Positions 1 through 7,189 of a stretch of DNA of 21,770 bases are shown one piece after another. The DNA is from DASUAL01 sp050733055 (GTDB lineage Bacteria; Gemmatimonadota; Gemmatimonadetes; Gemmatimonadales; GWC2-71-9): NCBI GenBank assembly GCA_050733055.1, contig JBOHSI010000143.1, positions 1 through 21,770 on the forward strand, given 5' to 3'. A program made the translations under genes and the position numbers. The notes under the pieces were generated by a model. It was given only the letters and a program-made list of their open reading frames with translations. It made no database searches and was not told the DNA's origin. Every line of letters begins with the position of its first letter. Positions within the stretch are counted from its first letter, which is position 1.

Positions 1-572
1 GGTCCGACCCGGCCCGCCTCCAGGTCCTGGAACAGGCCGGCCAGATCGTCTCCCAGCCGTGCGCCGGCCGAGAGGTCGTACACGTCGCTTTCCACCACCG
101 CTTCCTCGACCCCGGCACCCGCGCGGAGCACGACGCGCGCGATGAGTCGCCCCACCGGATGCACGGCCAGCCGCGTCTTGCCCGGCTGCGCCGTGCCGTC
201 GCGCACGGGGATCGTGAGCTCGACACCCGCGGGATCGCTCGGGGCGGTCGGCGCGATCAGGCCGAGCGAGAGGCGCGCCGCCCGCGCGCGGATCGCCTCG
301 AGCAACTGGATGAGGAAGGGGCTGCCCAGCACCGCGATCTCGGCGTCCGGGTCGCGCTCCAGCGCGTCGAGCGAGAACGCCACCCGCAGCGAGTCGCGGT
401 CCCGGAAGAAGGGCCGTTCCGCCTCGGGCAAGAGCAGCTCGACGTGATCGGCACCGCCGGCCGTCTGTTTCACCGTCACGCCCGCCAGCCGGCAGTAGCG
501 CTCGAGCAGCGGCCGGATGCGCCCGTCGGCGAGCGGATCGGTGTCGCCGGGAGGGTGGGGGTGGCCGGTCAC
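1..572 (-). CDS. Unknown protein coupled to the RapA/SNF2-like helicase (3' end beyond window)
   Basis: The reverse strand has an open frame of about 190 codons from a GTG at 572-570 to the left edge. The GTG overlaps the helicase stop codon (GTGA), a classic translational-coupling arrangement, so the two proteins are probably made together. The visible part begins TGHPHPPGDTDPLADGRI and has no signal peptide or membrane segment. Around residues 55-95 it reads DRDSLRVAFSLDALERD and then LGSPFLIQLLEAI. That pattern resembles the C-terminal region of RapA-type helicases, where a segment ending in a HPL-type motif precedes a helix. I infer it may be a detached RapA C-terminal-like module, or an accessory subunit that directs the motor. 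No catalytic motif is recognisable. Codon use matches the neighbours. The existence of the gene is well supported; its function is not. Confidence 0.72.
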   Translation of the reverse strand, partial: MTGHPHPPGDTDPLADGRIRPLLERYCRLAGVTVKQTAGGADHVELLLPEAERPFFRDRDSLRVAFSLDALERDPDAEIAVLGSPFLIQLLEAIRARAARLSLGLIAPTAPSDPAGVELTIPVRDGTAQPGKTRLAVHPVGRLIARVVLRAGAGVEEAVVESDVYDLSAGARLGDDLAGLFQDLEAGRVG

Positions 573-2707
573 GCCGCGGAGTCCCCCACCAGTGGCGCCG
601 CGGCGTCCGCCTCGATGTCCACCAGCACCAGGGGAAGGCGGTCCACCTGCGCGACCAGCACGATCGACCGCCCGGCGTCGGTTACTCCGGTGAGCCGCAC
701 CAGCGCCCCGTATTGCGGATGCTCGCCGGCCGGCTCGAGCGTCGTGGCGCCATCGCTCGTCTCGAGGGCCTCGAGCACTTCCTTCACGTGCACGCCGAGC
801 TTGTGGCGCTTCGCGTCCCACCCTGCCGCCTTGACGAGCTGGCCCGTGCCGTAGCCGAGTCGCAGGCGGCCGGGGACCGACAGCGTCTGGAACCGGCGCT
901 CGAGCCGCATGGCGTTGTCGTCCGGCGCGATGAGGGAGTTGAGCTGTTCCTGTTCCTTGCCGGCCGCGCGGCTGTGCTCGATCTCGCTGCCGATCGTTTC
1001 CACCCGGCGCGCGAAGTCCGCTTCGCTCTCGGCGGCGAGCCACTCTTCCGCCAGCCGGCCCTCGAACTGCTGCGCGCCCCCGAACTCGCCGAGGATCAAG
1101 TCCAGCTCGCCCACGACCAGCTCGAACAGCTTGATCTTCTGGTCGAGCAGCCGGAGGATGTACGACTCGATGGTCCCCGCGGCGGCGAGGTTCACGATGT
1201 GGACCTCGCGCGTCTGTCCGATACGGTGGAGGCGCCCGATGCGCTGCTCGACCACCATCGGGTTCCAGGGCAGGTCGAAGTTCACGAGCACATTGCAGAA
1301 CTGGAGGTTGCGTCCTTCGCTGCCCGCACGGGTGGCGATCAGGACGCTGCGGTCGTCCTGGTGGAAGGCGCGGATGCGCTTGTCCCGCTCGGGTGTCGAG
1401 TGCGTGCCCCAATAGACGATCGGCTTGCGATCGAGTGCCTTGACCTGCCGCTCGATCAGCCGGATGGTGGGCTTGTGGTCGCTGAAGACCACCACCCGGT
1501 CCGGGGTCTCCTGCAGCAGCTCGGTCAGCACGTCCAGCTTGGCGTGCGTGTCGATCTGCCGCGCCCGCTCGGCGAGCCGGCGCGCGATCGCGCGGTACTC
1601 GGGGCTCACCTGCTCGCCCTCGGCGAGGTGCTCGAGCGACTCGCCGAGCGCATGCGAGGAGGAGCACAGCCGCTGGCGCAGGTGGATCACCGCGAGCTGC
1701 AGGATCCCCTTCCCCGTGCGCCGCCGGCGCCGGACCCCGTCCTCCGCCTCCTCCTGCTCGCTCGGCTGAATGAATCCTTCTTTATAGAGGCGGCGCAGGA
1801 ACTGCGTGGTGCCGTCGTACAGCTCCGCCTCGGCGGGCGTCAGGCGGACCTCGGGGTGTCGGGGCCGGCGCGGCGGCAGGTCCAGATCGTCCACCACGCT
1901 GGCGCGCCGGGTGCGGACCATCACCTCGTGCGTCAGCACGCGGAGGGCGTCGGGGTCGCGAGGGGTGCGGTGGTCGCCGGCGACCAGATGCTGACGGCGG
2001 AACTCCGGCCATGTGCCGAGCTGGCCCGGCCGGAGCAGCGTGACGAGGTTGTACAGCTCGCGCAGATCGTTCTGGAGCGGCGTCGCGGTGAGCAGCAGGA
2101 TGAAGTCGCGCTCGATTTTCTCGATGAACCGATACGTCGCGCCGCGGTGGCTCTTCACCTTGTGCGCCTCGTCCACGATCACGAGGTCCCAGCGGTGCCG
2201 CAGGATCTCTTCGGCGTGCCGGCGCGCGCGCGCCCGGTCGTGCGACACGATCGCCTTCGTGACGCGGTGCCAGTCGTCGGGGGCGGTCGGCGTGTCGAAG
2301 CGCTCGAAGAATTTCTCCTCGAGCTCCCCCTGCCACTGGCCGACGAGGGAGGCCGGCGTCAGGATCAGCACGCGACGGGCGAGCCCGCGGATCGCCAGCT
2401 CCTTGTAGATGATGCTCGCCTCGATCGTCTTCCCGAGGCCCACTTCGTCCGCCAGGATGGCGCGGCCGCCCATGTGGCGCAGCACCCGCTGGGCGACGTC
2501 GATCTGGTGGGGCTGCTCCTTGATGGCGTTGGCGTCGAGGGTGATCAGCCGGTCGAAGCCGGGAACGAGGGCGATGCGCTCCGCGTCGCGCCGCAGCTCA
2601 TACCAGGCGCGGCCGGCGGGGGGTTGCTTGAGCTTTTCGGCGAACGCCTGGAGGGAACGCTCGTCGACAGCCCAGGAGTCATCGGGCAGCACGTCGGGCA
2701 GCGTCAT
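569..2707 (-). CDS. RapA/HepA-type SNF2 family helicase (DEAH ATPase)
   Basis: This is a 712-residue superfamily 2 Snf2-type ATPase. Seen in order: motif I ADEVGLGKT (residues 87-94), motif Ia LILTPASLVGQW (114-125), motif II DEAH (179-182), motif III LTATPLQND (206-214), motif IV VVVFSDH (405-411), and motifs V and VI from TRAGSEGRNLQF to QRIGRLHRIGQTR (459-500). The bacterial RapA branch of this family remodels stalled RNA polymerase; other bacterial Snf2 enzymes work in phage defence. This protein lacks the long N-terminal Tudor-like region of E. coli RapA. The C-terminal 170 residues are a family-specific tail. I chose the ATG at 2707 because the motif-bearing protein begins MTLPDVLPDD there; an upstream in-frame start at 2773 would add 22 low-complexity residues. 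A TATATT box lies on the minus strand at 2737-2732. The stop overlaps the downstream gene's GTG. Confidence 0.9.
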   Translation of the reverse strand: MTLPDVLPDDSWAVDERSLQAFAEKLKQPPAGRAWYELRRDAERIALVPGFDRLITLDANAIKEQPHQIDVAQRVLRHMGGRAILADEVGLGKTIEASIIYKELAIRGLARRVLILTPASLVGQWQGELEEKFFERFDTPTAPDDWHRVTKAIVSHDRARARRHAEEILRHRWDLVIVDEAHKVKSHRGATYRFIEKIERDFILLLTATPLQNDLRELYNLVTLLRPGQLGTWPEFRRQHLVAGDHRTPRDPDALRVLTHEVMVRTRRASVVDDLDLPPRRPRHPEVRLTPAEAELYDGTTQFLRRLYKEGFIQPSEQEEAEDGVRRRRRTGKGILQLAVIHLRQRLCSSSHALGESLEHLAEGEQVSPEYRAIARRLAERARQIDTHAKLDVLTELLQETPDRVVVFSDHKPTIRLIERQVKALDRKPIVYWGTHSTPERDKRIRAFHQDDRSVLIATRAGSEGRNLQFCNVLVNFDLPWNPMVVEQRIGRLHRIGQTREVHIVNLAAAGTIESYILRLLDQKIKLFELVVGELDLILGEFGGAQQFEGRLAEEWLAAESEADFARRVETIGSEIEHSRAAGKEQEQLNSLIAPDDNAMRLERRFQTLSVPGRLRLGYGTGQLVKAAGWDAKRHKLGVHVKEVLEALETSDGATTLEPAGEHPQYGALVRLTGVTDAGRSIVLVAQVDRLPLVLVDIEADAAAPLVGDSAA

Positions 2708-2797
2708 GCGGTGCCTGAGGGTCGGGGTCGCAATATAGCGGATAGCCGTCGGCCGTTGGCCGTTGGTGGGCAAGAGACGGGCTGGCCGGACGGGAAG

Positions 2798-2840
2798 CGC
2801 AAAGGGTGCCAGGTCACTTCAGACCCCGGCACCCTTTGCG
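2798..2840. repeat. Palindromic REP-like element with 13-bp perfect arms
   Basis: Arms cgcaaagggtgcc (2798-2810) and ggcaccctttgcg (2828-2840) are perfect inverted repeats. Inside them, ggtc (2812-2815) and gacc (2822-2825) extend the stem, leaving a 6-base loop acttca and a small internal bulge. The element lies between two minus-strand genes. No T-run follows it on either strand, so it does not look like a standard intrinsic terminator. Its form fits a dispersed REP/MITE-type palindrome of the kind mobilised by RAYT (TnpA-REP) transposases. No such transposase and no second copy is visible in this window. Confidence 0.65.
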
Positions 2841-2852
2841 AACTACATTGCG

Positions 2853-3224
2853 TTAGACAGTGATCCCAGCCGCTCTCCGAACCACGGGAAAGATCCACGT
2901 CCTGTCGTCCACGACGAGCCGGATATCACCGTTCGACGAGACCAGGGCGTTGACGATATCGTACGTTCCCGGGGCGGGAACGTTCAGGCCCTCCAGCCTC
3001 ACGTCGGTCGGCAAGGGGAGGTGATCCCCCGGACTCAGGACCCTCCTGACCCGAATCGGGCCCATGGTGCAAAAGAACGCCTGGCCGTCCGTGCTGCCCA
3101 CCAGAGCGCCAACTCTGACATTCGTCAGGTCAGCCCTGACCGTTTGGCCGTGCGAAACCTGGGCTTCTTCCATCCGCTGCTTGAGCTTGAACTGCTGCGA
3201 CATCGCCGTGATGCGGGCTTCCAT
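2853..3224 (-). CDS. Small protein of unknown function, 123 aa
   Basis: The product is 123 residues, starting MEARITAMSQQFKLKQRMEE. I chose the ATG at 3224 because GGAGG lies 6-7 bases upstream on the minus strand; a longer in-frame start at 3290 lacks this and adds an unlikely leader. Residues 1-25 look helical and charged. The remainder alternates short hydrophobic and charged stretches (VRADLTNVRVGALVG, IRLVVDDRTWIFPVV), as in a compact beta-rich fold. There is no signal peptide, membrane segment or catalytic motif, and I do not recognise the family. It precedes the palindromic element and the helicase on the same strand, so it could share their transcript, but the 145-base gap argues against tight coupling. 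Confidence 0.6.
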   Translation of the reverse strand: MEARITAMSQQFKLKQRMEEAQVSHGQTVRADLTNVRVGALVGSTDGQAFFCTMGPIRVRRVLSPGDHLPLPTDVRLEGLNVPAPGTYDIVNALVSSNGDIRLVVDDRTWIFPVVRRAAGITV

Positions 3225-3299
3225 ATGCCACCTCCAACTAGGGCATGAACGTACTGCTGCACCCGCCATGCCTCCGTTCGGCAGCAACACAGCTCGATT

Positions 3300-3322
3300 C
3301 CCCGCAAGGGGTTAGCCTTTTT
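3300..3322 (+). other. GNRA-type mini-hairpin followed by T5
   Basis: CCCC (3300-3303), GCAA loop (3304-3307), GGGG (3308-3311), then seven bases later TTTTT (3318-3322). It has the outline of a weak plus-strand terminator. The stem is only 4 bp, and no plus-strand gene ends just before it. It sits in the divergent gap between the small gene at 2853-3224 and the I9-like gene at 3465. Confidence 0.2.
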
Positions 3323-3464
3323 GATCAGCTCGAATCCGTTCGGGGCGCAGCATCCCGGCGCTGGCTGAAGTGTGGTAGAGCTGCCACGGACGAGGGGCGG
3401 CTCGGCCTACTGCTCGTCGGGCCACTTGCACGACGGGTCGCGGGCTCCTACTCTCTCGACGGCC

Positions 3465-3713
3465 ATGTCACCCGCGACGCGCTACATCATCCAGGTGGAC
3501 CGGCCCGGCGAGCGGGTCGATATGGCAACGATGCGGGCCCTGCTCGGGGGGGCGGGAGTCGCGTTGGACCCAGACTACGGCCCGATCCCCATCAATCCCC
3601 AGCTCGGTCGCTACGTCGTCCGCGGTATGGCCTCGCCCGACGCGCGCGCGCGGGCCGAGCAGATTCCCGGGGTGCGCTTCTTCGCGGACGCCGTCCAGGA
3701 GCCGGCTTCCTGA
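3465..3713 (+). CDS. Stand-alone peptidase-inhibitor I9-like (subtilisin propeptide-like) protein, 82 aa
   Basis: The 82-residue product starts at the ATG at 3465 (MSPATRYIIQVDRPGERVD), has no signal peptide and ends 7 bases before the stop of the convergent subtilase gene. Its plan matches the subtilisin propeptide fold: an opening beta strand (YIIQVD), a helix, a strand ending in YVVRGMASPDAR, a helix, and then PGVRFFADAVQEP, the place where I9 domains have the PGV-x-x-V-E-x-D signature. The subtilase next door has a similar segment in its own N-terminus (TYAVRVEIDDEDAVERL then LVGVFADPAV). I infer a free inhibitor or folding helper for that or another subtilase. No clear Shine-Dalgarno is visible. 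It could instead be an unrelated ferredoxin-like small protein. Confidence 0.62.
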   Translation: MSPATRYIIQVDRPGERVDMATMRALLGGAGVALDPDYGPIPINPQLGRYVVRGMASPDARARAEQIPGVRFFADAVQEPAS

Positions 3714-3720
3714 CGGCGGG

Positions 3721-5034
3721 CTACGCCGTCGCTTTCACTCGTTTCCGCCCGAGCGCCTTCAGCGCCGCCGCAGCATCGATCACGCCGTAGCCAAGGTCGT
3801 AGTCCCAGCCGACACCGTGCAGGTCTCGCGCAGTCCGCTGCAGCAGGCCCTTGAGCTGCGCCGGCGCCAGTCGGTCGGTGGCGAAGCGCTGGCGGAGCGC
3901 GGCCGCCACGCCGGCGGCGATCGGACTCGCCGCCGAGGTGCCTCCGTCGGCGGGGTAGATGCCTGACCCCGCGAAGTGACTGAAGCCTGCGACGTCGGGC
4001 TTGCGCGAGTAGAGCGCACCCGGCCCCTGCGACGAATAGCCCAGGCGCCGGTCCGTGACGGTGACCGCGGCTACGGTGACGACCTCGGGGTGGGAGTTCG
4101 CGCCGTGGAGGCTGGCCCCGGGGCCCGTATCGCCAGCGCCGCACCTCCCGTCGGCGCAGTCGGCCCCGCAGTTCCCCGCCGCGAAGAACACGTCCGCTCC
4201 CGCCGCGACGAGGGCGCCGGTGATCTGGTTGAACGGGTGCTCGGGATTGGCACTGTAGTTATCCGGCGAACCGATCGGTGCGTCGTTCGAGCGGTCGAAC
4301 AGCCCCCAGCTGTTGTTGACTACCCAACGGCCCGGCGCGGCGCTCACCCGCTCCGCCAGGTCCGCGAAGGCGGCGATGCCGTCGGAGAGAAACGCGGCCC
4401 ACGTCCCCGCTTGGGACTGGAGGAGCGCGTAGTCGAAGATCTGCGCGTCGGGGGCTGCGATCCGGACGTCGAACGCCACCATGGTGCCGTGGTTCGGGGC
4501 GCTCGAGCCCGGCACGTAGCCGGGGGTCGGGGCCCAGCCACCCGCGACCGGGATGCGCGAGCCGTCGATCCCCGTGTCGACCACCGCGACGTGGACGCCC
4601 CGGCCGGTCAGTCCGGCCCGGCGCAGCGCCGGGACGCCGAGCCGCCGGGCCACGTCCTGCGTGTCACCGATCGGGGAGTCGCCGCAATAGGAGGATGGGA
4701 ACGGCGAGACGGCGGGGTCGGCGAACACTCCGACGAGCTCGGCGCGGCGGTCCCGACGCAGGCGCTCGACGGCGTCCTCGTCGTCGATTTCCACCCGCAC
4801 CGCGTAGGTGTCCGCCGCCCGGACGCCGCCGTAGTTGAAGCCGCTCGCCGCCGGGGCAGCGGTCCCGAGACCGATGCGGCGCAGTATGCAGACCGGGTGA
4901 TAGGCCTCGTCGAATCGCACGCCCGCGACCTTGACCCTGTCATCGAGGAGCGGCCCGGCCGGCCCGAACGACCGCTTGCGCCATCCTTCGCGCAGGGGCT
5001 CATGGCTCCGGATCACGACAATGCGACGCTGCAT
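3721..5034 (-). CDS. Subtilisin-like serine peptidase (S8 family)
   Basis: The 437-residue protein has the complete catalytic set: Asp153 in VAVVDTGID, His182 in NHGTMVAFD, oxyanion-hole Asn288 in FFAAGNCG and nucleophile Ser367 in GGTSAASP. Residues 1-110 form an N-terminal region ending in an I9-like stretch (YAVRVEIDDEDAVERL, LVGVFADPAV). The catalytic domain covers about 140-425. The usual HGTHVAG signature is HGTMVAF here. Cysteines at 117, 289, 293 and 298 could form disulfides or bind a metal. No signal peptide is seen: the N-terminus is MQRRIVVIRSHEPL, so the enzyme may be cytoplasmic or leave by a non-classical route. AGAGGCG lies 5 bases upstream of the ATG. The 3' end converges on the I9-like gene. 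Confidence 0.9.
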   Translation of the reverse strand: MQRRIVVIRSHEPLREGWRKRSFGPAGPLLDDRVKVAGVRFDEAYHPVCILRRIGLGTAAPAASGFNYGGVRAADTYAVRVEIDDEDAVERLRRDRRAELVGVFADPAVSPFPSSYCGDSPIGDTQDVARRLGVPALRRAGLTGRGVHVAVVDTGIDGSRIPVAGGWAPTPGYVPGSSAPNHGTMVAFDVRIAAPDAQIFDYALLQSQAGTWAAFLSDGIAAFADLAERVSAAPGRWVVNNSWGLFDRSNDAPIGSPDNYSANPEHPFNQITGALVAAGADVFFAAGNCGADCADGRCGAGDTGPGASLHGANSHPEVVTVAAVTVTDRRLGYSSQGPGALYSRKPDVAGFSHFAGSGIYPADGGTSAASPIAAGVAAALRQRFATDRLAPAQLKGLLQRTARDLHGVGWDYDLGYGVIDAAAALKALGRKRVKATA

Positions 5035-5100
5035 ACCCGCCTCTCATCGTGAACTCGACGGCTCATGGGAACTCCTGAGTCGGAGGTCGGGGCGCAACTC

Positions 5101-5130
5101 TATATACCCCGGGGGCCGTCCCTGTGGCAT
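5101..5130 (-). promoter_or_regulatory. Candidate promoter for the S8 peptidase gene
   Basis: On the minus strand ATGCCA (5130-5125, a 4/6 match to TTGACA) is separated by 18 bases from TATATA (5106-5101), about 65 bases before the S8 start codon. TATATA stands out in this GC-rich stretch. It is palindromic, so direction rests on the -35-like box and the nearby gene. Confidence 0.35.
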
Positions 5131-5164
5131 CTTGGGCCGCCCTCTGGGCTTGCGTTGCGGGCGA

Positions 5165-5380
5165 TCAAGCGGCGGGCGGAGGGGACGTGGCGGTCTTGCC
5201 ATCGGTTCGCGTGTCGTCGTCGCGCTTGCGGAACAACCACACGAGGAACAACGCGAATGCCACGAGCACCGCGATCTTGAGCAGGAACCCGAGCAGGGGC
5301 AGCATGAAGACGGTGAACACTTTCCACAGGGCGACGCCGACGATGCCGACGGCGGCGAGTTGGAGGAGGGGCTTCGCCAT
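5165..5380 (-). CDS. Small membrane protein, 71 aa
   Basis: The 71-residue product begins MAKPLLQLAAVGIVGVALW. It has one long or two short hydrophobic segments (about residues 5-27 and 29-50), then a charged tail RKRDDDTRTDGK and a proline/alanine end. The basic RKR after the second segment suggests that the C-terminus is cytoplasmic. I do not recognise a family. The Shine-Dalgarno is weak. It lies upstream of the S8 gene on the same strand with a gap of about 130 bases that holds the S8 promoter candidate, so co-transcription is uncertain. Confidence 0.6.
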   Translation of the reverse strand: MAKPLLQLAAVGIVGVALWKVFTVFMLPLLGFLLKIAVLVAFALFLVWLFRKRDDDTRTDGKTATSPPPAA

Positions 5381-5626
5381 GGTTGAGGCTCAGGGTTGGG
5401 GGATGAAAACCCTACGGAGCGGTGGCGCAGCGGTGTCAGGCACGCCCTCCGGGTGAGCCTAGTTCATTCTCGGTCAAGCGGTTAGGCCACGCGGGCGGCG
5501 TAACGAGCGGGTCCGGGGCCTGCCGCATTTTCGCCCATCCATGCCGCAAAAACACCCTATGCGTTTTGCCGCCAGTAATCGATCTTCTTACATGGTGCCA
5601 CGCCACGCCCGCAGCGCCCGGGCGCG
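5381..5626. other. Divergent intergenic/leader region before the REC-GGDEF-REC gene
   Basis: I see no convincing gene in these 246 bases between two divergent genes. Locally AT-richer than its surroundings, it contains an inverted repeat GCAAAA (5546-5551) / TTTTGC (5564-5569) with a 12-base loop, and a GCCTA/TAGGC pair around 5456-5496. I compared it with tRNA and c-di-GMP riboswitch layouts and found no match. Confidence 0.4.
5566..5594 (+). promoter_or_regulatory. Candidate promoter for the REC-GGDEF-REC gene
   Basis: TTGCCG (5566-5571, 4/6 match to the -35 consensus) and TACATG (5589-5594, 3/6 match to the -10) are 17 bases apart. They end 32 bases before the ATG. The -35 box overlaps the right arm of the GCAAAA/TTTTGC inverted repeat, which could serve as an operator. 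Confidence 0.28.
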
Positions 5627-7174
5627 ATGAAAACCCGGCCGCCGAATCATGACGCCCAGCGCGACCAGCGGGTGTCGCCGCCTCGTCGCACCGGACTCGA
5701 CCGGCGCGTCGGCGAGCGGCGGCTCGATGTCGTGTCGGTTCACCGGGAGGCGCGTCGCGCCATCGAGCGACGGCAGCCGGTCCAGCGTCGCCAGGGTGCT
5801 GGGCGGCGGCGCACGGAGCTCCCGCGCACGCGCCCCGGAGTCGTGCTGTTCGTTGGCGAACACAGCGACGATGTCCGGCTGCTGCAGGAGCTTCTCGAAG
5901 CCTCGCCCGCCGACCGCTTCGAGCTGGAGACGGTCGACGAACCCCGGGCGGCCATCGAGCGCCTGAGCCGGGGCGATGTCGACGCCGCGTTGCTCGATTT
6001 GGCGCTCCCGCGCGGCCTCGAGGCCGTGGCGGAGCTGTCGGCGGCGGGCCCACCGGCCCCGTTGCTGGTACTGTCTGCCGTCGAGGATGACCGGCTCGGG
6101 GTGCAGGCGGTGAGAGCCGGCGCCGAGGACTTCCTGGTCAAAGGCCGGTTGGACAGCGCAGTGCTCGTGCACGCCGTCCGCTATGCCATCGAGCGCCACA
6201 GGGTGCGCAGCGACCTCCGGCACCTCTCGCTGCTGGACGAGCTGACCGGCCTCCACAACCGCCGGGGGTTCGTGACGCTCGCGACCCAGGACGTCCGCAT
6301 CGCGCGGCGCAACAAGCGGATCCTGTTGTTGGCGTTCGGCGACCTCGACGACCTGAAGCGCATCAACGACACATTGGGACACGCGGAAGGCGACCAGGCG
6401 CTGCGCGACGTGAGCGGCATTCTGCAGCGAACGTTCCGGGGCTCGGACTTGATTGCGCGGATCGGGGGCGACGAGTTTGCGGTACTGGTGCGCAGTGCGG
6501 AGCCCAACAGCGTCGAGGTTCTGAGGCAACGATTGAACGACCAGCTGCACCAGTTCAACCGCCGAGCGCGGCGGCGCTATCGCATCGCGATCAGCCTCGG
6601 GTTCGCCCAGCGCGGGGCGGCGAGCGTGGCCTCGGTCGCCACCCTGCTACGAACGGCCGACCGGGCGCTGTATCAAGAGAAACGCAGGAGAGAAGCAGAG
6701 AGTCGAGACCGCAAGCCCTCGCCGAGCGGCGAGCTCATGAAGCGTGTCTCCGAGCCACGACCGATCGAGATCCTGCTCGTGGAGGACAACCCGGAGGACG
6801 TCGAGCTCGCCCGCCGAGCCTTGCAGCGGGCCAAGCTCCTGAATCGGATATCCGTCGTGGGCGACGGTCTGGAGGCTCTCGCGTTTCTCCGGGGCGAGGC
6901 CCCGTTTCAGGGGGTCGGGCCGCCCGACGTCGTGCTGCTCGACCTCAACCTCCCCAACAAGGACGGGCGCGAGGTGCTTCACGAGATCCGGCACGATCGG
7001 CAGCTGCGCGACATTCCGGTCGTGATCCTGACCGCGACCGACGCGGAGCACGCGGACCTGGAGGCGCTGCAGGCGGATGCTTTCCTGACCAAGCCCGTTG
7101 ATTTCGCGCGGCTCGCTCAAGCGGTTCGCTCGGTTGCAAGTCTCGGGCTGACCATCGTGAAGCTGCCGGCCTAG
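5627..7174 (+). CDS. REC-GGDEF-REC hybrid: diguanylate cyclase with C-terminal response regulator
   Basis: The 515-residue signalling protein has four parts. Residues 1-70 are Arg-rich with repeated DRR/ERR units. Residues 71-190 form a receiver domain with Asp124 (LLDLALP) and Lys172; its usual N-terminal acidic pair is degenerate (VGEHSDD). Residues 200-355 are a GGDEF domain with DELTGLHNRRGF, an intact GGDEF at 280-284 and an RxxD inhibitory site (Arg271-Asp274) five residues before it. This domain is therefore expected to make c-di-GMP from GTP with product inhibition. Residues 379-510 are a second receiver of the Rcp1-like type with all key residues: Glu386/Asp387, Asp439, Thr469 and Lys489. 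A Met at 371 (ATG 6737) could start the C-terminal receiver alone. No histidine kinase is adjacent. Confidence 0.9.
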   Translation: MKTRPPNHDAQRDQRVSPPRRTGLDRRVGERRLDVVSVHREARRAIERRQPVQRRQGAGRRRTELPRTRPGVVLFVGEHSDDVRLLQELLEASPADRFELETVDEPRAAIERLSRGDVDAALLDLALPRGLEAVAELSAAGPPAPLLVLSAVEDDRLGVQAVRAGAEDFLVKGRLDSAVLVHAVRYAIERHRVRSDLRHLSLLDELTGLHNRRGFVTLATQDVRIARRNKRILLLAFGDLDDLKRINDTLGHAEGDQALRDVSGILQRTFRGSDLIARIGGDEFAVLVRSAEPNSVEVLRQRLNDQLHQFNRRARRRYRIAISLGFAQRGAASVASVATLLRTADRALYQEKRRREAESRDRKPSPSGELMKRVSEPRPIEILLVEDNPEDVELARRALQRAKLLNRISVVGDGLEALAFLRGEAPFQGVGPPDVVLLDLNLPNKDGREVLHEIRHDRQLRDIPVVILTATDAEHADLEALQADAFLTKPVDFARLAQAVRSVASLGLTIVKLPA

Positions 7175-7189
7175 GAGAGGCGCTGAGGC

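Noticed and set aside
1..2707. DISARM-type defence system
   Set aside because: A Snf2 helicase alone is not enough. No DrmA/DrmB, methylase or phospholipase is visible, and the left side is outside the window.
2798..2840. Intrinsic terminator
   Set aside because: The stem is strong, but no T-run follows on either strand, so a REP/MITE-type palindrome is preferred.
713..2863. Long plus-strand open frame of 716 codons opposite the helicase
   Set aside because: It lies antisense to a frame with every Snf2 motif. Its translation is rich in Arg, Leu, Gln and Asp with no family pattern, as expected of GC-rich shadows.
5432..5443. Shared 9-mer gtcaggcac here and at 19627-19635 as copies of a repeat
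   Set aside because: Only nine bases match and the flanks differ; expected by chance at this composition.
5411..5490. tRNA-like stretch (ggtggcgcagcggt ... agcggttaggcc)
   Set aside because: Fragments resemble D-arms, but no acceptor stem, anticodon arm and T-arm can be paired together.
5436..6053. Minus-strand 205-codon frame across the leader and start of the REC-GGDEF-REC gene
   Set aside because: Arg/Ala/Pro-rich with no motif, and antisense to a well-supported coding region.
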